Positions 1 to 7,848 of a stretch of DNA of 64,000 nucleotides are shown one piece after another; positions within the stretch are counted from its first letter, which is position 1; every line of letters starts with the position of its first letter. Where the stretch lies: positions 1 to 64,000 of the forward strand of contig CANGYY010000002.1 in the NCBI GenBank assembly GCA_947458585.1, in the 5' to 3' direction. Source of the stretch: Cyclobacteriaceae bacterium (GTDB taxonomy: Bacteria > Bacteroidota > Bacteroidia > Cytophagales > Cyclobacteriaceae). The notes beneath the pieces are model-generated. The model was not told the DNA's origin. It did not search any database and saw only the letters and a list, made by a program, of their open reading frames with translations. The position numbers were made by a program, and so were the translations under genes.

Positions 1-208
1 CTTGGATCGAATGGATAAAATCCTCGATAGCTACTTGATTTGCCACAAAGCCCAACGTGAATTCAATCTCACCTGCCTGTTCTATGGAGTGAATAACCCG
101 GGTTGATTCCTCCATTGCCGCTAACTCGTCTCCAAATGAGTCTGGAGCGTTAACCACTAGAATTTGTTTGTGCTCTTTAAAATTGAGTTTTTTGAATAAT
201 GCTGTCAT
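1..208 (-). CDS. Unknown protein, N-terminal 69 residues (truncated by window edge)
   Basis: An open frame starts at an ATG (206-208, minus strand) and runs off the left edge with no stop. The translation begins MTALFKKLNFKEHKQILVV and continues with a NAPDSF segment and alternating hydrophobic stretches that look like an alpha/beta fold. I do not recognise a catalytic motif. It resembles small conserved hypothetical proteins of Bacteroidota, but this is memory of the general pattern rather than a family assignment. The gene downstream (comB) reads the same way, but the comB stop at 272 is separated from this start by 63 AT-rich bases. Confidence 0.65.
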   Translation of the reverse strand, partial: MTALFKKLNFKEHKQILVVNAPDSFGDELAAMEESTRVIHSIEQAGEIEFTLGFVANQVAIEDFIHSIQ

Positions 209-271
209 CTTAAAATTAGTGACACTGATTAAAATCAATCAAAATTAAATAAGATAAGAAAAAAACTGATT

Positions 272-979
272 TTAAACTACGCGTAACTCCCCTTTCTGGG
301 TAAGTCCTACTACCTGCTCGTACCGATTAAGCATCAAGCAAAAATCAATATCAGCCTCAATACCATGATTTTGTAGGCGCTTGGCATGGGAGGCTTGAGC
401 TAGGTAACTCGCCAAGTTGTTGCCCTCCTGGGCAAATAAGGAGCCCATGGCTAGTGCCCCATCCTCTTGATTGGTATGGCTTTCGCTAAGCGCTTGCACC
501 AAGGCACCCGCATAGAGCGAGTCTTCTAGATTGAATCTCCCCTTCCAGCCCGCACAGTGAATCAGCACATCCAAATTTTGCGATTGGATGTAGGTTGCCG
601 TGGCTTGAAGATTCGGGAAAGCCCCAATTAGGATCTGCGCTGCACCTTTTGATTTTTCAATGGCCAAAGTGCCATTCGTGGTGGTCATCGCGAGTTTCTT
701 GCCTGCATAGTTCCCTTCCAAAAAGGCCACCGGAGAATTCCCTAATTCAAAGCCAGGGGCAATCAAACCATCACGCTCCCCTGCTATCAGGTAGCCTTGC
801 GCTTGCATCGCCCGACACGATTCAAGTTCTGCAAAAGGAAGAATCTCCGTGACACCATGGGCCAAAGCCGCCACCATGGTCGAGGTGGCTCTAAAAATAT
901 CCACAACAACCACTAGCTTTCCCTTCACCTCATGGAGGTGAATCAGCTCTGGACTGAAGCAAACTTCAATGGAATTCAT
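272..979 (-). CDS. comB: 2-phosphosulfolactate phosphatase family protein (ComB)
   Basis: The 235-residue protein matches the ComB family, which dephosphorylates 2-phosphosulfolactate to sulfolactate. Visible family signatures are VVVVDIFRATSTMV near residues 23-36, GERDGLIAPGFELGNSP near 67-83 and the TTTNGT stretch near 99-104. Length agrees with the family (about 230-250). The ATG overlaps the gcvT stop by one base (TAATG), so the two genes are translationally coupled on the minus strand. ComB was named for coenzyme M synthesis in methanogens, which Bacteroidota do not make, so the substrate here is uncertain. A role in sulfolactate or sulfonolipid-related metabolism is only a guess. Confidence 0.85.
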   Translation of the reverse strand: MNSIEVCFSPELIHLHEVKGKLVVVVDIFRATSTMVAALAHGVTEILPFAELESCRAMQAQGYLIAGERDGLIAPGFELGNSPVAFLEGNYAGKKLAMTTTNGTLAIEKSKGAAQILIGAFPNLQATATYIQSQNLDVLIHCAGWKGRFNLEDSLYAGALVQALSESHTNQEDGALAMGSLFAQEGNNLASYLAQASHAKRLQNHGIEADIDFCLMLNRYEQVVGLTQKGELRVV

Positions 980-2073
980 TAGCCTTTATACAAGGGAAGT
1001 TTTTCCACTTGAGCCTTCAGGTTTTTGTTTCTAATCTGGATGTAGATTTCCGTACCCACTTTGCTGTAGGCAGTTTGTACGTAACCCATGCCAATGCCCA
1101 GTCCCATGCTTGGGGACTGCGTACCGGAAGTAACTTCTCCAATCACCTCTCCTGCTGCATCCACGATGGGGTAATGTCCTCTTGGAATACCGCGCTCCTG
1201 CATGATAAATCCAACCAACTTGCGAGAAACGCCAGCCTCTTTTTGTTGCTTCAAGGCTTCAGAATTGGTGAATTCCTTGGTGAATTTGGTGATCCAACCC
1301 AATCCTGCCTCAATGGGAGAAGTGGTATCCGTGATGTCATTGCCATACAAGCAATAACCCATCTCGAGTCGCAAGGTATCACGAGCACCCAATCCAATCG
1401 GCTTGATGTCGTAAGCGGCTCCCACCTTAAAAATCTGCTCCCATACACGAGCTGCATCTGCATTCTTCACATAGATTTCAAACCCTCCAGCACCGGTGTA
1501 GCCTGTTCCTGAGATGATGACATCCTGTACCCCTGCAAATTCCCCCACTGTGAAGTGATAAAATTTGATGGCAGCCAAGTCTACTGGCGTGATGGATTGC
1601 ATAGCAGCAGCAGCCTTAGGCCCCTGTACGGCAAAAAGGCAATACTGATCAGAAGCATTGGTTAGCGTAGCCCCCATGGTATTGTGACTTGATATCCAAG
1701 CCCAGTCTTTGTCGATATTGGACGCATTGACCACCAAGAGGTATTTTTCTTCAGCCATCTTGTATACGATCAAATCGTCTACAATACCGCCGGTTGCATT
1801 AGGCAAACAGGAGTATTGCGCCTGCCCGATCACCAAAGTGGAGGCGTCGTTGGAAGTTACTTTTTGAATCAATGCCAAGGCTTGTGGGCCTTCCACAAAA
1901 AATTCACCCATGTGGGACACATCAAATACACCTACTCCTTGTCTGACGCAGAGGTGCTCTTCCATATCTGAACTGTAGCGTACGGGCATCATGTAGCCTG
2001 CGAATGGCACCATTTTGCCACCAAGTGCTGCATGTAGGTCATTTAAAGGAATGGTTTTGATGGGTGCTTCCAT
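979..2073 (-). CDS. gcvT: Aminomethyltransferase, glycine cleavage system T protein
   Basis: The 364-residue product has the usual GcvT length and order. The N-terminal folate-binding domain carries [11 protein letters not shown] near residues 47-57. A middle part has [11 protein letters not shown] and the [14 protein letters not shown] block, and the C-terminal barrel includes [22 protein letters not shown] protein transfers the aminomethyl group from H protein to tetrahydrofolate, releasing ammonia. The other gcv genes are not in the window. The start ATG lies 26 bases downstream of an exact TAnnTTTG promoter element (2100-2107), so this is the first gene of a gcvT-comB unit. Confidence 0.97.
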   Translation of the reverse strand: MEAPIKTIPLNDLHAALGGKMVPFAGYMMPVRYSSDMEEHLCVRQGVGVFDVSHMGEFFVEGPQALALIQKVTSNDASTLVIGQAQYSCLPNATGGIVDDLIVYKMAEEKYLLVVNASNIDKDWAWISSHNTMGATLTNASDQYCLFAVQGPKAAAAMQSITPVDLAAIKFYHFTVGEFAGVQDVIISGTGYTGAGGFEIYVKNADAARVWEQIFKVGAAYDIKPIGLGARDTLRLEMGYCLYGNDITDTTSPIEAGLGWITKFTKEFTNSEALKQQKEAGVSRKLVGFIMQERGIPRGHYPIVDAAGEVIGEVTSGTQSPSMGLGIGMGYVQTAYSKVGTEIYIQIRNKNLKAQVEKLPLYKG

Positions 2074-2099
2074 TGGGTTGTCGTTTTTTTAGTCGGTAG

Positions 2100-2107
2100 C
2101 AAAGGTA
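2100..2107 (-). promoter_or_regulatory. Bacteroidota-type -7 element of gcvT
   Basis: On the minus strand the bases read TACCTTTG, an exact match to the TAnnTTTG -7 consensus of the Bacteroidota primary sigma factor. It sits 26 bases before the gcvT ATG. I see no clear TTG/TTTG -33 element at the expected spacing. Confidence 0.55.
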
Positions 2108-2167
2108 ACCAATGCCAAAAAAAATGGTTTAGACCTGAGGATTTATTTTAACCCAAACCCATAAAAA

Positions 2168-2189
2168 AAGCAACTGAAATCAGTTGCTT
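2168..2189 (-). terminator. Intrinsic terminator after the A-type Fe-S carrier gene
   Basis: AAGCAACTG / CAGTTGCTT form a perfect 9-bp stem with a four-base loop. Read on the minus strand the hairpin is followed by a run of seven T residues (plus-strand A run at 2163-2169). It lies 21 bases after the stop of the carrier gene at 2211 and separates it from gcvT. Confidence 0.85.
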
Positions 2190-2210
2190 CGAATGATGTA
2201 GTATAGTGGA

Positions 2211-2537
2211 TTATACGGAAAAACTTTCCCCGCATCCACAGGTTCGGCTCGCATTTGGATTGACAAATTGAAATCCTTTGCCATTCAACCCATCGGAGAA
2301 TTCAAGGGTAGTACCCGCCAAATACAGGAGGCTTTTTCGATCAACCAAGATTTTGACACCCTTGTCTTCAAATACATGGTCTGTTTCCACCACTTGGGCA
2401 TCGAAACCCAGTTCGTACATCAAACCCGAGCAACCTCCACCTTTCACAGAAACGCGAATGTTTTCTTGCTCCATTCTCCCCTCCTCTTTTTTCAATTCAA
2501 GAATTCTCTCTTTGGCTTTGTCGGAAACGGTGATCAT
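2211..2537 (-). CDS. A-type iron-sulfur cluster carrier (IscA/ErpA/HesB family)
   Basis: The 108-residue protein is a canonical A-type carrier that receives Fe-S clusters and hands them to apoproteins. All three ligand cysteines are visible: GGGCSGLMYELGF near residues 33-45 and the C-terminal TCGCGESF. The start ATG gives the normal MITVSDKAKERI N-terminus. It is transcribed alone and ends in a strong terminator at 2168-2189. Whether it equals IscA, ErpA or SufA cannot be decided from the sequence alone, so no symbol is given. A second, degenerate family member lies at 6677-6991. Confidence 0.95.
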   Translation of the reverse strand: MITVSDKAKERILELKKEEGRMEQENIRVSVKGGGCSGLMYELGFDAQVVETDHVFEDKGVKILVDRKSLLYLAGTTLEFSDGLNGKGFQFVNPNASRTCGCGESFSV

Positions 2538-2629
2538 ATCTTTATATCTTTACGCTTTGGTTGGTCACTTCTTCCCAGTTAAACTGCTTACTGAAGGAAA
2601 AGATTCAGACAAAGATACAAATTAATGGC

Positions 2630-3046
2630 ATGAGGAAAATCGAACACCTTGGAACTACGGTCGCTGCCCTAAAAAAATCCAATGAACTCTTCCAGCGTCT
2701 CCTAGGAAATGCTCCCTACAAATCAGAAACAGTTGCTTCTGAAGGGGTTGAAACAAGTTTCTTTCAGGTAGGCAACACCAAAATCGAATTACTTCAAGCA
2801 AGTACCGAAGAAAGCCCCATCGCCAAGTTTATCTCCAAAAAATCAGAAGGCATCCACCACATTGCTTTTGATGTAGAAGACATTTATGCCGAAATGGATC
2901 GCCTAAAAGCAGCAGGATTTGAAATCTTAAATGAGGTTCCCAAAAAAGGAGCTGACCGCAAAATCGTCGTATTTTTGCATCCCAAAAGTACCAACGGCGT
3001 GCTCGTGGAACTGTGCCAAGAAGATCCCAATCCAGAAAATCAGTAA
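2630..3046 (+). CDS. mce: Methylmalonyl-CoA epimerase
   Basis: The 138-residue product belongs to the glyoxalase/VOC fold. It interconverts (S)- and (R)-methylmalonyl-CoA between propionyl-CoA carboxylation or succinate routes and the B12-dependent mutase. Metal-ligand positions are visible in KIEHLGTTV (residues 3-11), GIHHIAFDVED and the C-terminal VLVELCQ. The frame is open 23 codons further upstream, but ATG 2630 gives the conserved MRKIEHLG start and normal family length (about 134-140). thiL follows 47 bases downstream on the same strand. Confidence 0.95.
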   Translation: MRKIEHLGTTVAALKKSNELFQRLLGNAPYKSETVASEGVETSFFQVGNTKIELLQASTEESPIAKFISKKSEGIHHIAFDVEDIYAEMDRLKAAGFEILNEVPKKGADRKIVVFLHPKSTNGVLVELCQEDPNPENQ

Positions 3047-3093
3047 ATCGAGCAAGAATACTTCGTTGACCTTATCGTTTGAACTACAACCAC

Positions 3094-4122
3094 ATGTCTG
3101 AGAAAAGAACCGAAATCAGTGAATTGGGAGAGTTTGGCCTAATCGACCAACTCGCCAAAGGCGCCCATCTTAAAAACCCTTCCACCCTCAAAGGAATTGG
3201 GGATGATGCCGCTGTAATTGATTCTGGCGATCTCGTCACTGTGGTGAGTACGGACTTATTACTGGAAGGAGTTCATTTTGACCTTTCTTACACCCCACTC
3301 CCCCATCTAGGATTCAAGGCTGTCGCTGTCAATGTATCCGATATCGCCGCCATGAATGCGATTCCTACCCAGATTACGGTCAGCATCGCGCTTTCCAATC
3401 GCTTCTCGGTAGAAGCAGTCAATGCCCTTTACGAGGGGATTTATGCGGCTTGCGAACAGTATGGAGTGGATTTGGTAGGCGGAGATACCACCGCTTCCCG
3501 TTCAGGACTCATCATTTCCGTGACGGCGATGGGCCAAGCCAAGAAAGAACAACTTTCCTACCGTTCTGGAGCCAAAGAAAGTGACATCCTCTGCGTCACG
3601 GGAGACCTAGGATCCGCCTTGGTGGGCCTGCAAATTCTAGAAAGAGAAAAGCAGGTGTACCTCTCCAATCCGGACATGAAGCCTGAACTAGAAAAATACA
3701 CCGTAGTGACTGGACGTCAACTGCGGCCAGATGCCCGGATGGACATCATCCATGAACTTCGAGAACTTGAAGTGGTCCCCACAAGCATGATCGATATTTC
3801 GGATGGATTGGCTTCTGAGATTTTCCACCTCTGCAAAGCCTCTGGAGTAGGCGCTACCATCTACGAAGACAAACTTCCTATCGACAAGCAAACCTTTGAC
3901 ACCGCGGTGGAACTCAACCTGGACCCCATTACCTGTGTACTCAATGGTGGCGAGGATTACGAATTGCTATTTACGATTGACCAAAAAGATTTTACCAAAC
4001 TGGAAAAGCACCCCGATGTACATTTTATTGGACACATCACCAAGGCCGCCGAAGGCAAATACCTAGTTACCAAAAGTGGAACTGCGGTTCAACTCAAAGC
4101 CCAAGGCTGGAAGCACTTTTAA
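3094..4122 (+). CDS. thiL: Thiamine-monophosphate kinase
   Basis: ThiL phosphorylates thiamine monophosphate to thiamine diphosphate, the active cofactor. The 342-residue product has the family hallmarks: EFGLIDQL at the start, KGIGDDAAVID with the acidic metal-binding residues, STDLLLEGVHFDL, GGDTTASRSG, and the C-terminal DISDGLASEI and NGGEDYELLF blocks. Family length is usually 320-350. An in-frame TTG lies five codons upstream (3079), but ATG 3094 gives a natural MSEKRTEISELGEFG start. It follows mce and is convergent with dtd, whose stop lies 22 bases away. Confidence 0.96.
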   Translation: MSEKRTEISELGEFGLIDQLAKGAHLKNPSTLKGIGDDAAVIDSGDLVTVVSTDLLLEGVHFDLSYTPLPHLGFKAVAVNVSDIAAMNAIPTQITVSIALSNRFSVEAVNALYEGIYAACEQYGVDLVGGDTTASRSGLIISVTAMGQAKKEQLSYRSGAKESDILCVTGDLGSALVGLQILEREKQVYLSNPDMKPELEKYTVVTGRQLRPDARMDIIHELRELEVVPTSMIDISDGLASEIFHLCKASGVGATIYEDKLPIDKQTFDTAVELNLDPITCVLNGGEDYELLFTIDQKDFTKLEKHPDVHFIGHITKAAEGKYLVTKSGTAVQLKAQGWKHF

Positions 4123-4144
4123 GGCAAAAAATCAAAAATTCCGC

Positions 4145-4597
4145 CTACACCTTGTTTTTGGTATCCATAAGTAAGGTAACAGGCCCATCGTTGATTAGGC
4201 TGACCTTCATGTCGGCCCCAAAAGTGCCTGTTTCGATGGATTTACCCAACTCCAACTCAAAGGCTGCAATGGCCTGCTCGTAGAGCGGTAGTGCAATCTC
4301 AGGTCGTGCTGCCTTGATATAGGAAGGGCGATTGCCCTTTTTGGTACTAGCGTGTAGGGTAAACTGAGATACCAACAGCAACTCGCCACCCACCTCAAGT
4401 AGGCTTTTATTCATCACTCCTTGCTCATCTGGGAAGATGCGCAGGTTGACTATCTTTTTGGTAAGCCATTCCAAGTCCTCTTTCCCGTCTGCTTCCTCAA
4501 TGCCCAAGAGCACCAAAAGCCCTACTCCTATGTTAGATTTGATTTTTCCCTCAATGGTTACTGCCGATTCCAATACGCGTTGAATGACTGCTATCAT
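4145..4597 (-). CDS. dtd: D-aminoacyl-tRNA deacylase
   Basis: Dtd hydrolyses D-amino acids (and glycine mischarged on tRNA-Ala) from tRNA. The 150-residue product shows the two active-site motifs: SQFTLHAS (family SQFTL) and NDGPVTLLMDT carrying the Gly-cisPro motif. ATG 4597 gives the standard MIAVIQRV start, although the frame is open 12 codons further. The start overlaps the stop of the upstream NAD(P)-binding protein by four bases (ATGA), making it the third gene of a minus-strand operon starting at 5933. Confidence 0.96.
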   Translation of the reverse strand: MIAVIQRVLESAVTIEGKIKSNIGVGLLVLLGIEEADGKEDLEWLTKKIVNLRIFPDEQGVMNKSLLEVGGELLLVSQFTLHASTKKGNRPSYIKAARPEIALPLYEQAIAAFELELGKSIETGTFGADMKVSLINDGPVTLLMDTKNKV

Positions 4598-5313
4598 GCT
4601 CCTAATTCTTGCATTTTTCCGGATAAAAAGCATTCCACCCCGATTGTACCCTCACTAAGGGCCACCTTAACCAAGGACTTGGCCACCACATGATCTCGAA
4701 TGGGGCGAATATTTTTTCCCAATTTCAACCAAGTCAGCGGTGCCATGAAAATCATAGCCACCTGTTCGCCAAAACGGAATTCGTGACGTGCGCCCAACAG
4801 CAAGGACGGACGGAACAATCCCAAAAACTGGAATCCCAACCCCTTCAAATCTTCTTCGGTCTGGCCTTTGACCCGATTGTAATAAATGGAAGAAGAAGGG
4901 TCCGCACCCATGGCAGACACGTACAGAAACTTGGATGTGCCCAACTGCTTGGCCCAACCAGCAAATTCGAGCACCAAATCATGATCCACGGCAAAAAATT
5001 GCTCCTTGGAGCCTGCCTGCTTGATGGTGGTACCCAAACTGGAGAAGGCATGAATGGTGACCTTTTGCTCTGAGATGGCTTCTACCAGCGGCTGATAGGC
5101 TCCTCCTAAGGATTGGGAATTGATTTGATTGGCCCAGTTCCATGACTTTAGGGTACTTAAATCCCCTTCCAACTGGATTAATTTTTGATGTTTTAAGGCC
5201 AACACCCTGCGGCCCACACTGATCACATAGGAATAGGCGGAATCGCGAAGTAGTTGATGCAAAAGTTGCATCCCTACCAATCCAGAGGTTCCTGATAATA
5301 GCGCTATTGTCAT
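4594..5313 (-). CDS. NAD(P)-binding Rossmann-fold protein, HTATIP2/atypical SDR-like
   Basis: The 239-residue product starts with a dinucleotide-binding glycine motif, GTSGLVG at residues 8-14. It continues with features of small atypical short-chain dehydrogenases of the TIP30/HTATIP2 or NAD(P)H-binding type: a VGRR segment after beta-2, FSSLGTT, and FLYVSAMGADPSSSIYYNRVKG with a Y-x3-K-like pair. Substrate and true activity are unknown. It overlaps both neighbours by four bases (thioredoxin-like gene upstream, dtd downstream), so the three are coupled, without the sequence hinting at a shared pathway. Confidence 0.8.
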   Translation of the reverse strand: MTIALLSGTSGLVGMQLLHQLLRDSAYSYVISVGRRVLALKHQKLIQLEGDLSTLKSWNWANQINSQSLGGAYQPLVEAISEQKVTIHAFSSLGTTIKQAGSKEQFFAVDHDLVLEFAGWAKQLGTSKFLYVSAMGADPSSSIYYNRVKGQTEEDLKGLGFQFLGLFRPSLLLGARHEFRFGEQVAMIFMAPLTWLKLGKNIRPIRDHVVAKSLVKVALSEGTIGVECFLSGKMQELGA

Positions 5314-5933
5314 GGAATCAAAGTTGAAGAAATTAAGGGAAAGATTTCAGTTTCCAGGTCTTTCTGTTTGTTTTTAGCATACCATAGGTGGATCTGCTCC
5401 TTGAATTCCAGATAGGAAAGCCCCTCTGGATTTTGCTTGAAGGCTGCATGACGATCTAGCAAGTATTGGGGCTTAGGTCCCCAAGTAAATAGTTCCTGCT
5501 GCAAGTCTGCAGTGATTGCGATTAGTTTGGGGATGGATCGATTTCCATTTGTCAGGTAGGCATCCATCAATTCCGGATGCTCGTCCCGAAAGACAATTTT
5601 TAAAGAGATGATCGGATTGAGCGCTGCAAGTTTGGCCAAATGAGGAATGGATTGTGCTCCATCACCACACCAGGCTTCGGTGATCAGGAGCCAGACTTGT
5701 GGCCGATTGACTGTACGCATCAATTGTTCCAGGGGTTCTGACACCTTGCTTGTCTTATTCCATCGACCCATGCGCTGCAGGTTCAATCGGGTGTAGCCCA
5801 GGTACTCCTCGCTTTGATTGGCGCCTGTGGTCCGGTTTTCTCCAACTAACTTTTCGGTAAACTGAACAAATTCAGGATAGGTAAACCCTCCGTCTACTAG
5901 GGCTGAAGTGATGGGATAACTCAGGGATTTCAT
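5310..5933 (-). CDS. Thioredoxin-like family protein with WCGD motif
   Basis: The 207-residue protein contains a thioredoxin-like fold from about residue 75. VWLLITEAWCGDGAQSIPHL carries W-C-G-D in place of the redox WCGPC, then a central strand (ISLKIVFRD) and a cis-Pro position in NRSIPKLIAI. The second active-site cysteine is missing, so disulfide exchange through CxxC is unlikely. The form is common in Bacteroidota, annotated only as thioredoxin family protein. No signal peptide is visible, suggesting a cytoplasmic location. It is the first gene of the operon leading to dtd. Function unknown. Confidence 0.8.
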   Translation of the reverse strand: MKSLSYPITSALVDGGFTYPEFVQFTEKLVGENRTTGANQSEEYLGYTRLNLQRMGRWNKTSKVSEPLEQLMRTVNRPQVWLLITEAWCGDGAQSIPHLAKLAALNPIISLKIVFRDEHPELMDAYLTNGNRSIPKLIAITADLQQELFTWGPKPQYLLDRHAAFKQNPEGLSYLEFKEQIHLWYAKNKQKDLETEIFPLISSTLIP

Positions 5934-6043
5934 GGATTCGAATTTGAGTAGGAACCTAGGTCAGAGGAATTTGGTTCAGGAAGCAAGAATTTGTACTGAA
6001 AAAATGCCGCTAGTATTAAGCAAACTGAAAGTCCTCTGCTGAA

Positions 6044-6565
6044 TCAAAAGTAAAGACTCACTTCCGCTTTTACCTTGCGAATAGCCAAAGCAATGGGGTC
6101 GTTTTGCCGGTCAAAGGATTGAGATAAAATCACCTTCGCCAAGTCTATCCCTGTAGCCGAATCATTGAGTTGCTGCCGGCTTACATTGATTCGAGAAATA
6201 ACCTCCTCCACTACGATTCGAATAGCATCCCAGGTATCCTCGGACACGTATACTTGCTGACTGGCATTGTGGTTAAACTCTTCTCGGATCTCTGAAATCA
6301 AATGGTGATGGAGTTCATCTGCAGAAAACTGACCTGGAGTGGCTCTGCGAATCACTTGTGCTGGGGTAATGCGCTCCAGCAACAAGCAAAGGCGCTCTAC
6401 TGCTTGCAAACGAATGGGAAGTACTACCTGCTGGTTTTGGGTTTTCAATTCCAATTTCAACTTCTCTTGCTCTTTGGAAAGAAAAGAAACGACAACCAAA
6501 TACATACCATACAAAACTGCGGCCGCGGGAAGTACTATTTTCAAAAGTTCAAGTAGGTAGTCCAT
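6044..6565 (-). CDS. Conserved hypothetical single-pass membrane protein
   Basis: The 173-residue protein has one N-terminal hydrophobic helix (about residues 9-27, IVLPAAAVLYGMYLVVVSF), then a charged, mostly helical soluble domain rich in Arg, Glu and Gln. An N-in orientation with a cytoplasmic domain is plausible from the charges after the helix. I recognise the pattern as a Bacteroidota-restricted hypothetical family but know no function. The ATG at 6565 is preferred to the in-frame TTG at 6571. It is divergent from the second A-type carrier gene, with which it shares a 111-bp intergenic region. Confidence 0.75.
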   Translation of the reverse strand: MDYLLELLKIVLPAAAVLYGMYLVVVSFLSKEQEKLKLELKTQNQQVVLPIRLQAVERLCLLLERITPAQVIRRATPGQFSADELHHHLISEIREEFNHNASQQVYVSEDTWDAIRIVVEEVISRINVSRQQLNDSATGIDLAKVILSQSFDRQNDPIALAIRKVKAEVSLYF

Positions 6566-6600
6566 GTCCAAATTTTAATTCGAATATCTGTAATTCTTAG

Positions 6601-6632
6601 TTGCTATAAAACTGCGTAATCGGCTAATTTTG
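6601..6632 (+). promoter_or_regulatory. Bacteroidota-type promoter of the variant Fe-S carrier gene
   Basis: TAATTTTG at 6625-6632 is an exact TAnnTTTG -7 element. A TTG at 6601-6603 lies 21 bases upstream, the expected -33 spacing. The predicted start of transcription is about 38 bases before the ATG at 6677. Confidence 0.7.
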
Positions 6633-6676
6633 TATGCAAGATTCAATTTTATTTCTTTACTAGTTGCTTTTAACCC

Positions 6677-6991
6677 ATGTTGATCCCCATCCAAATTACG
6701 CCAAAAGCAGCAACTGAAATCAAACACATCTTGGCTACCAAAAATATCCCAGAGGATTACTTTTTACGGGTTGGAGTCAAAGGCGGGGGCTGTGGCGGCA
6801 TGTCTTATTCATTAGGATTTGATAAGGCCAAGCCTGAGGATCAGCAGTTTAACGTACATGGAATACCCGTCTTAATCGAGAAAAAACACTACATGTTTTT
6901 GATGGGTATGCAGATTGATTTCTTCGAGGGAGACGAGGCAAGGGGCTTTACCTTTATCAATCCGGACATCCCCAAGCGACACGATCTTTGA
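6677..6991 (+). CDS. A-type Fe-S carrier-like protein lacking the C-terminal CxC ligands
   Basis: The 104-residue protein aligns end to end with the IscA/HesB family. It keeps the first ligand cysteine in VKGGGCGGMSYSLGFD (near residues 33-48) and the FEGDEARGFTFINP block. Where the family has C-x-C-G, this protein ends in PDIPKRHDL, so the two C-terminal ligand cysteines are absent and a His falls at the position of the first. Reading the other frames around the stop does not restore a CxC. It may be a specialised scaffold or trafficking subunit, or bind a cluster differently; its function is inferred only. It has its own promoter at 6601-6632. Confidence 0.9.
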   Translation: MLIPIQITPKAATEIKHILATKNIPEDYFLRVGVKGGGCGGMSYSLGFDKAKPEDQQFNVHGIPVLIEKKHYMFLMGMQIDFFEGDEARGFTFINPDIPKRHDL

Positions 6992-7016
6992 TTTCGAAAA
7001 AATCAGCAAATCGCCT

Positions 7017-7475
7017 TTAAAAATCCTCAAACCCAGGCTTCACCTGATCCCAGAAGGCATCTAGCGCGATGATTCGAGGCTTGAGAAAAGAGATGATTTT
7101 TGGCCAGTCATTCGAATCAAGCACGTTTACCCCTTCCAAAACACATTCTATTTTGGAGATGGGTTGCCCCATCTCATTTTCCACATGCAACTTCCAGGTC
7201 CACTGCTCCTTCAGGCATCCTTCTAGGATCTTTTTGAGTTGCCCAAACTGATCAAGCACCAACTCCTGCATTTCCAAATCTGCATGCCCCAATTCGATCC
7301 CAATAGAAGCAAACTCACGCTCAGCACGCATCCGGAAATAAACATCCTTTACCCCTGTTTTGTAATTAGGCCAATTGGTTCTTCGCCCATAAGCGTTTGG
7401 AACAGGCTTCATGTACTGTCCAAAAGCAATCCAAAATTCAGTTCGAATTTTCGAGAGTTCCGCTCGGGTATACAT
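7017..7475 (-). CDS. DUF4268 domain-containing protein
   Basis: The 152-residue protein matches the DUF4268 pattern: an N-terminal RTEFWIAFGQYM segment, NWPNYKTGVKDVYFRM near the middle of the first half, and a region of alternating acidic and hydrophobic residues. The family is found alone or attached to restriction-like proteins, and no biochemical function is established. Here it stands alone and is the last gene of a minus-strand operon, seven bases after folB. The operon context (WD40, DivIVA-like, FolB) does not reveal a role. Confidence 0.85.
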   Translation of the reverse strand: MYTRAELSKIRTEFWIAFGQYMKPVPNAYGRRTNWPNYKTGVKDVYFRMRAEREFASIGIELGHADLEMQELVLDQFGQLKKILEGCLKEQWTWKLHVENEMGQPISKIECVLEGVNVLDSNDWPKIISFLKPRIIALDAFWDQVKPGFEDF

Positions 7476-7482
7476 GGATTAC

Positions 7483-7848
7483 TTAGGAAAAATCTTCCGG
7501 GTAAGAAACACACACACCCGAAAAGTCCACCAAGCCACCGATGGCAGGCTGGTGTTTTTTGAGGGTAATGCGAATTTGACTTGCTTGGGGATAAGTAGCA
7601 CGAATGTCTTGAATGATGCCATAGCCCAAATGTTCGAGTAATTGCACCCGATTTTCCATTCGTAACTTCACCAATTGGTAGAGTTGTGCGTAATCCACCG
7701 TTCCTTCGAGTCGATCCGTAAGCATCGCGTCTTCAAAGTCGGTATGGAGTTCCAAGTTTACCAGAAATCGGTTGCCGAGCACACGTTCTTCCGGATACAT
7801 ACCATGGTATCCAAAAAACTCCATGCCTTCCAACAGTACTTTTCCCAT
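7483..7848 (-). CDS. folB: Dihydroneopterin aldolase
   Basis: FolB cleaves 7,8-dihydroneopterin to 6-hydroxymethyl-dihydropterin in folate synthesis. The 121-residue product has the family length and motifs: GMEFFGYHGMYPEER at residues 8-22 (family yGyHGv.peE) with the catalytic Tyr/Glu region, VDYAQLYQLV, LLEHLGYGI and the terminal IRITLKKHQPAIGG containing the conserved Lys. Its ATG overlaps the stop of the upstream DivIVA-like gene by one base (TAATG). No other folate gene is nearby. Confidence 0.95.
   Translation of the reverse strand: MGKVLLEGMEFFGYHGMYPEERVLGNRFLVNLELHTDFEDAMLTDRLEGTVDYAQLYQLVKLRMENRVQLLEHLGYGIIQDIRATYPQASQIRITLKKHQPAIGGLVDFSGVCVSYPEDFS

Noticed and set aside
2074-2210. 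Glycine riboswitch before gcvT
   Set aside because: The region holds only a promoter element and the terminator of the carrier gene; there is no room or pattern for a glycine aptamer.
3047-3093. Promoter before thiL (TATCGTTTG) and before mce (TACGCTTTG, near 2554)
   Set aside because: Both have three rather than two bases between TA and TTTG, so they do not match the -7 consensus. They are recorded here only as near-misses.
6960-7000. Frameshift hiding a CxC end of the second A-type carrier
   Set aside because: Neither alternative frame around the stop encodes a Cys-x-Cys-Gly stretch within the next 40 bases.
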